Below, piece by piece: positions 56,687-64,000 of a DNA stretch of 64,000 bases; the stretch's first letter is position 1, and each line of letters opens with the position of its first letter. The notes under the pieces are model-generated. The model ran no database searches and was not told the DNA's origin. It worked only from the letters and a program-made list of their open reading frames with translations. The stretch lies in assembly GCF_963576675.1 (NCBI RefSeq), contig NC_088917.1:77982610-78046609 (forward strand). Direction: 5' to 3'. The position numbers and the translations under genes are program-made. This DNA is from Euphorbia lathyris. Lineage: Eukaryota; Streptophyta; Magnoliopsida; Malpighiales; Euphorbiaceae.

Positions 56687-59600
56687 ATGTATAGTGGAGT
56701 GTCAAGGAAAGAAAAACCCAGAGGCCGTCAACATGGTTTAACTCAACAGAAGAAACAAGAAATTAAGGAAGCGTTTGAACTATTTGATACAGATGGCTCT
56801 GGTACTCAAAATATTTGTTCCTTATTTGTTTTGATTATCCACTTGATTGTCTTTTTCAATTGTTAGACTGTGTTGTTGTTCAGGCACTATTGATGCCAAG
56901 GAGCTGAATGTTGCCATGAGGTAGGAATATATCTCATCACATTTGCTTGAATTAACTTTCTTAGCTTTGAGAAGCATTGTAACTAAATTTTCATCTATCA
57001 GGGCACTTGGATTCGAGATGACGGAGGAGGTACCTTCTATACCTTAGTATACTAGCTTGTTCATGTGTTCATTGAGCGTATGTATTAGAAAGTTCTTTTT
57101 CTCATGATGAGCATAACGGATTTTAGCATATTACCTTTCATTTGATGTTCAAGTTGGAACTAGTTTCTCCTAATCAAACAGCATACTATAGCCTGTCTTG
57201 GATTGTATTGGCACAGTACGCAATTTGGTTTAGCTTTTGCATGCATAAGTTTTCTTTTCTATTGTGTTTAAATAAAAAATTTCTACTATCACTTAGGTTA
57301 ACTTTTAAGGTACTTAGCGTGGGTGAATGAACTGGGCAACTAGTGCAGAACTATTTGCAGTTAATTCTCATCAGACATAAGTGATTAGTTACCTTTAGTT
57401 TAAGCTGTTTTCCATCACATTATCGTGGATAGGAAACCTAAACAGTTAGATACCTCATTATTACATCTATTCTTTTTAAAATCGGATATGTTTTTGTACA
57501 AATTGATTGTTTGACTACTGGTAAAAATAACTGCTTTATGATACCTTGGTCTCCTTAAGCTCTTTGAGACATAGTCTTATCTCTTCATCATGGCATACAT
57601 GATATTCTTTCCTTTTCTAATTCCTATGCCCTTGCTGTTAGTCTGTAATAGATTCTGTTACAACTTCTTTGCTCTGCTAGTGTTTGTAACTTAGAACAAG
57701 ATAAGTCCCACCTGATTAACATGCTTGGATTTTTTTTAATACTGATAATTTCTTCTTCAACCCTTGTTACTTTTTGAGGAATTTGATCTTGCACAGCTTA
57801 CAATTCTTTCTTTTTATGCCATTGCAGCAAATTGAACAAATGATTGCCGATGTGGACAAAGATGGTAGTGGTTCAATTGATTTTGATGAATTTGTGCACA
57901 TGATGACAGCCAAGATAGGGGAGAGAGACACTAAAGAGGAGCTTACAAAAGCGTTCCAAGTCATTGACCAAGATAAAAATGTAACATTTTGTTCTTTCAT
58001 TTTTAGTTTCATAATTATTACTTTTTGTTGATGGCCTATCCTTTCCTACATTTGGGTGCAGGGAAAGATATCAATTGAAGATATCAAGCAAATTGCAAAG
58101 GAGCTGGGTGAGAGCTTCAGCGACAGAGAGATTCGAGAGATGGTGGAGGAAGCTGACCGAGACCGTAAGTTGCCCTTCTTTTAATTTGGATGCTGTTTGT
58201 AGAACTCTCAATAGCATTTTGGTATAAATTTTGTCCTTGAATAAGTTGTCATTTGTCATTTATCTGTAACTAAAGTGATTTCTTTTTTCTGATTACATGC
58301 ATCTGTTAGATTCGTTTTTCTTCTTATGTTGATCATTCTTGTCAAATTAGAATTGCCTATTAACAGAATACATGCCCACTGTTTGCTGAAGTTTTGTATT
58401 GAGTTCTTTAGAAGTATGAGCTGAATATGGAGGCTTGTCTTATATATTGAATAAAAGAATATTAGTGGAAGAGGATAAAAACGCAGGATTATAATTTTGC
58501 TTCTCTCTTATTTACCGGTATCTATTGGTGCTACCTGGGATGGTTGTCTGTTGCATTTTTGTTCTCAAACTCTTATTTTGAATTTGGTAATGGTTGAATA
58601 GTAGCACGCTTTTATCACCATTGGAGAACCATCCTGTTAATGTTATTGCATATCTAGACAATTGCATGTTATTTGATGAAGTGGCAGACATAACTTGAAG
58701 TCTTTAGGAACCATAACAGATCCAACAATAGAAATTCACTCATCTATTAGCTGTCTGATAGTGATAACCAATGAACTTGTGGGGAGTTTGGTCATTGGAG
58801 TTGAAGGTCGTTTAGGTTTTCTTCCCCTCAAACGAGCTGCCAATATAGGAGTGACAAAGTTTATTTGATGTTGATGAAGGTTCAAATACTCTTGACGTAA
58901 TTGTTATAGAACTCATGTTACTAATTGTTCATATGCTTATAAACTGCTCAACATTCAAGCACTTAAGTAAGAGGCCACTTTTAGAGGCTTAAAGGATTGA
59001 GTTCTTTTTTATTGTTATAAAACGGCTTAATATATCAGGAGCCCCTGAACTTGGTTTAAAAAACTGATTAGCCCCCTGAATTTACAAAATGTCTTGTTAT
59101 CCCCTGAACTTGCTTAAGTGACATAATTAACTCCCTAGGTCCACGTGGTGTAACAAGGGAGGATTTGGACAAATTGAAAAATATTTAAATTTATCACTTT
59201 ATACAAGTTCGGGGTGTCAATAGATCATTGTAAGTAAGTGCAGGGGGGCAATGGGTCACTTTAAACAAATTGAGGTGGTCAATAGATCACTTTAAGCAAG
59301 TTCAGGGGGCTAACGAGACACTTCTTTTCTTCTAGTATTCAAGGCTCTTTATTTTGGGGGCGTATATGATAAGAAAAATTACCAACTTCACCCTTAGCCC
59401 AAGTGTTATTTTTGGTTATTTACTAAAATCTCCCTTTGGCGGAGAATGATGGATTTGTAAGTTTAAGGGACAAATCAATTTTTCGGGCCAAGCTCAGGAT
59501 TCGGGCCTCTCTGATGTAATAAGCCTTATAAAACTAAATATTCACTTGATTCGGTCCATAGCCTTGTTGGAATTGTCCTGCGTTTGCAATTGTTTGTGGT

Positions 59601-60591
59601 TGTATCTTTATTTTCTCTTATGGACTCTTACTTGCAAATAGCTATGAATATGGCCTATGGAGCTTGTAGCTACGATGTGTCAATTAGGTTTTTGCTAGGG
59701 TGCTAGGTCATGAAATTCCGCAACAAGCAAAGCATTTTCTTTAAATATAAACACACAACATACTATAGTTAGTTACATCCATGGTCCTCCAAATATTAGA
59801 AATAGAACAAAAGTACCATTTATCTTTAAATTCTTAACAAGAAAGCCATTGTTGTTTAACTTTGCTTTCACTTATGGTCCTTTTTGTCCTGAAACCAGCA
59901 AACTCATTTGCTGAAAATGTCACATGGATGATATGTCATCAAAATCTTACCATGTGAAAGATAAACAATTACTCCCTCCATTCCATTTTATAAGTCATTC
60001 TTTCTAGCAAGTCAGTTTTTTCTCCAAATATAAGTCGTTTTAGTTTTCCAAGAGTTTTTAGTTTAGTTTTTTGGTCCAAATTGGTCCATGTGTTTTTGAA
60101 CATTGCAAGGCTTATTCCCGACCATATGAGAAAGAATTTTTTTTAGTTAACCAATATAAATTCATTAATTTGTCTCTATATCAATTGTATTTCTTAGTTT
60201 GTGTGAAACTCCCTAGAATGACTAATATAATGGAATGGCGGGAGTAGTTATTTCCATCAAAATTTTGCCTCGCCACATGGTAAAATTTTGATGACCCGTC
60301 ATCCACATGGTATTTTCAGCAAACATGTTTGTTGGTTTCAGGACAAAATGAAAACGGCAATGACTTTCTCGTTAAGAATTTAAGATTTACGGCATCTTTT
60401 AATAGTTAAAAGATCATGGATGTAATTAACTCCAACATTTGATACTTGAACCAAATTTTCCCATTTTAATTGTAGAAGCTCAAGATAAAATATCTGATTT
60501 CTTACAATGATTTTTGAAATGATCAGATGATGGAGAAGTGAGCATTGAGGAGTTCATCAGGATGATGAAGAGGACATCATATGGATACTAG
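56687..60591 (+). CDS. Centrin / caltractin (CML20 type), six coding exons
   Basis: EF-hand calcium-binding protein; plant centrins act in nucleotide excision repair, TREX-2 mRNA export and microtubule organisation. Coding exons: 56687-56801, 56884-56920, 57002-57029, 57828-57980, 58062-58164, 60527-60591, giving 166 residues, the usual centrin length. A non-coding first exon ends at 56282 and a leader intron (56283-56658) precedes the ATG. Four EF-hands: [12 protein letters not shown] (35-46), [15 protein letters not shown] (about 67-81), DQDKNGKISIED (about 106-117) and [13 protein letters not shown] (about 143-155). The body [20 protein letters not shown] and [20 protein letters not shown] is centrin-specific rather than calmodulin. 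Loop 3 keeps D, D, N and D at calcium positions; strength of binding is not known. The last intron (2.4 kb) has two transposon insertions. Confidence 0.95.
59024..59525. mobile_element. MULE-type MITE in the centrin last intron
   Basis: Inverted ends GGCTTAATATATCAGGAG and GGCTTATTACATCAGAGAG, 502 bp, with a perfect 9 bp target duplication TTATAAAAC at 59015-59023 and 59526-59534. Tandem CCCCTGAACTT-type units lie inside. Non-coding. Confidence 0.85.
59768..60436. mobile_element. Long inverted-repeat element with a nested MITE in the centrin last intron
   Basis: Arms match over roughly 200 bp (GTTACATCCATGGTCCT against TTACATCCATGATCTTT read backwards; TTGTCCTGAAACCA(G/A)CAAAC on both). A second element is nested in the centre at about 59973-60247, with ends ACTCCCTCCATTCCATT and ACTCCCGCCATTCCATT. 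No coding sequence. Confidence 0.7.
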
Positions 60592-60891
60592 TGTTTGGTT
60601 TGGATAGAACATACTATGATTCATGCTTGTAATTTATTTCTATAAACAATTTTCTTAAAAAAGTATGGTCCATCTTGTTTTCCATACTCAGCATATATTG
60701 TAAGCTTGTTCTTAATATGTTGACAAATCTAAGTAGACCTTTTTTTTTCCCTCATCTTGTGTTATTAGTGTTTGGTTATGCATGTGTTACCATAGTCAAG
60801 TAAAACGACTCAATATTTTAGTATATTTGACCGATCACGGTCAACCAAGTTTGACCATTTTAAATTAAAAATTTGAAACTCATCATACACT

Positions 60892-61071
60892 AGGGCGGCC
60901 CGGTCGCATTACGCGTCCCCGCTGAGCGAGGGTCCGGGGAGGGGTCCCACCACAAGGGTGTATTGGGGGCAAGCCTTCCCTTGCCAATTTAATTGGCAAG
61001 AGGCCGCTCCTAAGACTCGAACCCGTGACCTCTGGTCACACGACAACAACGTTTTACCGTTTAGATAAAAT
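60892..61071 (-). mobile_element. Au-like SINE, 5' truncated
   Basis: Minus-strand copy of the same SINE as at 10484: GGTCACGGGTTCGAGTCTTA (B box), GGCCTCTTGCCAAT, GGGAAGGCTTGCCCC and a GGGCCGCCC end. The first ~18 bases including most of the A box are missing and the T tail is lost. It is therefore an older or truncated copy. It lies about 300 bp past the centrin stop. Confidence 0.85.
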
Positions 61072-61073
61072 TA

Positions 61074-61138
61074 CATTACTACCATTTAGATCTATATATA
61101 TACATATATATACTAAATGGTAGTATTGTAATTTTATG
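61074..61138. repeat. Near-perfect palindrome, about 65 bp
   Basis: AAAATTACATTACTACCATTTAG on the left pairs with CTAAATGGTAGTATTGTAATTTT on the right around a TATATACATATATA centre. It directly adjoins the truncated head of the SINE and could fold into a hairpin. Confidence 0.8.
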
Positions 61139-62092
61139 TTAATTGCATGTATGGTATGTCCCAATGTTTAGTTCAAAATGGTCAAACTCACGTTATCCGG
61201 TCACTAACTGATAAAATAAAATCCAGGTATCAAAGTGTGAATTATGGTAAAGTTCAGATACCATTGATGTAATTACCTCATGAAAATCGCGTTGAACCGG
61301 TAAAATATACTAAATTGTCCGGTCATCGTTACTTCAGGTATATTTTTGGAACAAAATGAAATTTAGGTATTAAAATGCGAACTAGGTAAAGGTCATGTAC
61401 CATTAGTGTCATTTACCCACATATCTAAAGGTTGTAATTTTGAGTGTTTTCTCATATCAGCTGAGATTCTCAATTTCATCTGAAACATATAATTTTTTTT
61501 TTTTTTTTTGAAACATGAAACATATAAATTTTATAAAATACATTAACCACACAATTTTGCAATTTTTTTTCCTAAAGAAAAAATTATATTGTCATGCAGT
61601 TCATTCATTTATTATTATTATTATTATTGATTTACTGGATCTAAAATTAGGGATGACAATGGGTATTATATCTGTGGATACTCGACACTATCCGTCCCTA
61701 ATTGGACTATTTGTATCCTCTATAAAAGAGTATGAGACGAGTATAGGATAAAAAAACATTATCCTTGACGGGTATGGAATGGGTATGAGAATACCCCTAT
61801 GGTATTCGGTACCCATTATAACCTCTTTGTATATTAAAAAATATTATTGTTTTTTAAATGGAAGAAGTGAGATTCGAACCCATAAAAAATTTCTTCAACC
61901 ACCACGAAGCTATTTTATTCTTATTAATTAATGTTAACACTTATATAACTTGGACTCATAATTTTTTTTTTACTGAAATTAAGTAAACCGAACTGAATTC
62001 TATTGAAATAATAATATAATCCTTTAAAAATCGTAATAATTAAAATAAAAAGTTTATAAAAATAATAATAGTTTTAATCATAATAATAATAA
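61139..62092. other. Intergenic, worn repeats, no gene seen
   Basis: Two similar segments near 61,230-61,280 and 61,370-61,420 (GGTAAAG.TCA.GTACCATT) look like eroded transposon ends. At 61,650-61,810 is GGGTAT-rich sequence (GACGGGTATGGAATGGGTAT) resembling a common dispersed plant repeat. AT-rich otherwise. Confidence 0.45.
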
Positions 62093-62593
62093 GGGTAAAT
62101 TTCAAATAAAACTCCAGTGGTTTCACTAATTTTCAGATAAAGGAATGTGGTTTACTTTTTATCAAAACGAGGACTGAGGTTTTCAACTTTAGCAAAATAA
62201 GGACTTTTTCGATTGATACTATTAAAATCACCTTTGACGACTTCAAAAATGACATATTTTAAGAACTACTAATATTCTAAGCAACTTTAATTCTTCAACG
62301 TTTTTATTTCGAGATTATTTAGATGATGTTTGGTAAAGAGAGAGAAAGTTAATGTTTAGAGAGAGAAAGTTCCAAAAAAGATGATTTTCTAAAATCGAAA
62401 AATGTAGTTCCATAAAAAAATATGACATTGAACAACTTTAATTCTTGAAAATTTTCATTTTCAGGTCGTTAAAGATAGTTTTAATAGCATTATTAAAAGT
62501 GCGAAACCTCAATCCTCGTTTTGACAAAAAGTAAACCACAATCCTTTATCTGAAAATTAGTGAAACCACAGGGGGTTTATTTGAACTTTACCC
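62093..62593. mobile_element. MULE-type MITE, 501 bp
   Basis: Ends GGGTAAATTTCAAATAAAAC and GGGTAAAGTTCAAATAAACC read backwards, with inverted repeats of about 100 bp (ACTAATTTTCAGATAAAGGA in both). Perfect 9 bp target duplication TAATAATAA at 62084-62092 and 62594-62602. Non-coding. Confidence 0.85.
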
Positions 62594-62613
62594 TAATAAT
62601 AACAATAAACAAG

Positions 62614-62765
62614 GTAGAGGCTATGCTTACTTTGTTTTTGATAAAGTAAGGTTTATTTTGTTTTTCACACAATTGGATGAACTTACTTTGTCAAAGTCCA
62701 TCATCATCGAATGATGAAAAAAACAAAGTAAACCTTACTTTGTAAAAAACAAAGTAAGCATAGAA
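62614..62765. mobile_element. Foldback MITE
   Basis: CTATGCTTACTTTGTTTTT on the left pairs with AAAAACAAAGTAAGCATAG on the right, and an inner GTAAGGTTTA(T/C)TTTG block also pairs, giving a long hairpin of about 150 bases. Non-coding. Confidence 0.75.
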
Positions 62766-63018
62766 GACACCAACAATAACAATAATGATAATAAAAAATA
62801 ATTATAATTATAATAAGTAATGTGATTACTGAAATGACAGAGGACTTAATATACATAGTTGGTTATTAATTTCAATCAACCTAGTATAAGAGAAATTCTA
62901 AATCCTTCATATCCTATTATGCAACATATTTATTCAATGTTTAGATGGATGATTTATGGACGATTTATTAAATTTATGTTTTTTAAAGTTATAATATTTT
63001 TTTATTTTATGTAAGGAT

Positions 63019-64000
63019 TGTTGAAGTGTTTCGGTATTGAGGAGAGAGAGAGAGCCGAAACACTGAGAGAGAGAGAGATGATTGAATGATTCCCTTAATT
63101 AGGGTTTGTATTAATCAGACGTATTTATATGACATATACAAAGTGTATTCTAATTAGGTTTGTCTGACCTAATTAGTCGTATGGTTAGATTACAATTCTT
63201 ATATCTAATCTAAGAGATAATAGGAATATTATATCTGCACCTAAACAGAGTTGTATATCGAATACAACTCTGTTTAGTTTGGGCATAATTATCAGTAGAG
63301 ATAATCTAAATATTATCTCTAACACCCCCCTTCAAGCCGATGCCGTGGAAAAACCAACAGTCGAGAGCGTAGCAAAGTGAAGCGAAGACTGGGTAGCGGC
63401 TTGGTTAATATGTCAGCAACCTGATGTCAGTGGGAATGAATCTGACATTGAGGAACCCATTTGTGACTTGTTCACGAACGAAGTGATAATCAAGCTCAAT
63501 GTGTTTCGTGCGAGCATGAAACACAGGATTTGAGGTGAGATAGATTGCACCCACATTGTCACACCATAATTGGACTAGAAGTGGCATGTGGAATCCCAAG
63601 TCTCGTAGCAACGATTTTAGCCAAAGTAATTCCGCTGTTGCATTTGCTACAACTTTGTATTCACTTTCAGTGGATGATCTTGCTATCGTGGGTTGCTTTC
63701 GTGTTTGCCATGAAATTATACTCCTTCCAAGATAGACACAGTAGGCTCCAGTAGATCGTTTGTCATCGGGGCAACCTCCCCAATCACTGTCTGAATAACA
63801 ATGGATATGCTCAATGGGTTTTGCGGACAAAAGAATGCCACTTTCTAAGGTTCCTTGAATGTAACGCAGAACCCGTTTGACACTCTTCCAGTGTTCATCA
63901 GTCGGACAGTGAAGGAACTGACATAGTTTGTTCACTGAGAAAGCAATGTCTGGTCGAGTGAGTAAAAGGTATTGTAGTGCTCCAACAATACTGCGGTATT
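63019..64000 (-). mobile_element. Ty1-copia retrotransposon, 3' LTR and end of pol (continues past the window)
   Basis: Minus-strand element. Its 3' LTR is 63019-63324 (306 bp), starting TGTTAGAGATAATATTTAG and ending CTTCAACA. It is preceded by the purine tract GCTTGAAGGGGGG (63325-63337). The LTR holds an inverted repeat AAACAGAGTTGTA / TACAACTCTGTTT and a GA-rich microsatellite in the R/U5 part. Pol lies to the right and is cut by the window edge. Confidence 0.88.
63405..63935 (-). pseudogene. Copia pol, RNase H domain, 3' frameshifted
   Basis: RNase H removes RNA from the RNA-DNA hybrid during reverse transcription. The frame reads HWKSVKRVLRYIQGTLESGI, then YSDSDWGGCPDDKRSTGAYC (first catalytic D), SWQTRKQPTIARSSTESEYK (catalytic E), LWCDNVGAIYLTSNPVFHAR (catalytic D) and HIELDYHFVREQV, all normal copia landmarks. 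One missing base after FIPTD (near 63,421) throws the end out of frame; the usual QVADILTKPL tail is readable in the next frame down to the purine tract. The start lies beyond this open frame, in reverse transcriptase sequence running to the window edge. Confidence 0.88.

Overview
This is nuclear DNA from a flowering plant, most likely a eudicot. The grounds are genes with short GT-AG introns in AT-rich sequence, a CC-NBS-LRR resistance gene, a plant-type SC35 splicing factor, a plant centrin, and a plant transposon complement (Ty1-copia, L1-like LINEs, an Au-like SINE, Mutator-like, PIF/Harbinger and Tourist-type elements). I cannot name the species from the sequence alone.

Host genes are few. 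(1) 166-8472 (+): a very large CC-NBS-LRR gene, seven exons, all introns phase 0, about 1,978 residues, followed by a frameshifted partial copy of its last LRR block. (2) 17558-20191 (-): an SC35-type SR splicing factor, eight exons, 289 residues. (3) 49817-51490 (+): a candidate 61-residue secreted His-rich peptide gene, not recognised, whose short intron has been blown open by a transposon. (4) 56687-60591 (+): a centrin (CML20/caltractin type), six coding exons plus a leader intron, 166 residues.

Nearly everything else is transposon-derived, and this is where the novelty lies. I find a cluster of Mutator-like elements with long terminal inverted repeats, most with exact 9-10 bp target duplications. 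Four are Pack-MULEs carrying recognisable pieces of unrelated host genes: TauE/SafE transporter (13030-14109), PPR protein (27691-29242), PBS1-like receptor-like cytoplasmic kinase 3' end (48276-49708) and peroxisomal 3-ketoacyl-CoA thiolase exon 1 (49953-51340). A fifth, 6.2 kb element (39171-45325) has a FAR1-type MULE transposase (-) and captured ferric-reductase (FRO) sequence (+). Short non-coding relatives of about 500 bp sit at 23094, 59024 and 62093.

Layout: 0-9.4 kb resistance gene with a MITE and a TRIM in introns; 9.4-14.3 kb SINE, LINE and a nested Pack-MULE; 14.9-20.2 kb SC35 and its flank; 20.3-23.6 kb LINE insertions, a Z-DNA-prone microsatellite and MITEs; 24.2-30.6 kb a PIF/Harbinger relic split by a Pack-MULE and by a recent ~0.82 kb tandem duplication; 30.6-37.9 kb a rearranged Ulp1-protease element with an 861 bp direct duplication and a FAR1 remnant; 38.3-45.7 kb the FAR1 MULE nested in LTR-like sequence; 46-48 kb copia and LINE pieces; 48.3-51.5 kb two sister Pack-MULEs around the small gene; 52.4-54 kb copia gag relic; 55 kb Tourist MITE; 56.2-60.6 kb centrin; 60.9-64 kb SINE, MULE-type MITE, foldback element and a copia element running off the right edge.

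The host genes show no sign of acting together. What links the regions is repeated insertion of cut-and-paste and retro-elements around and inside them.
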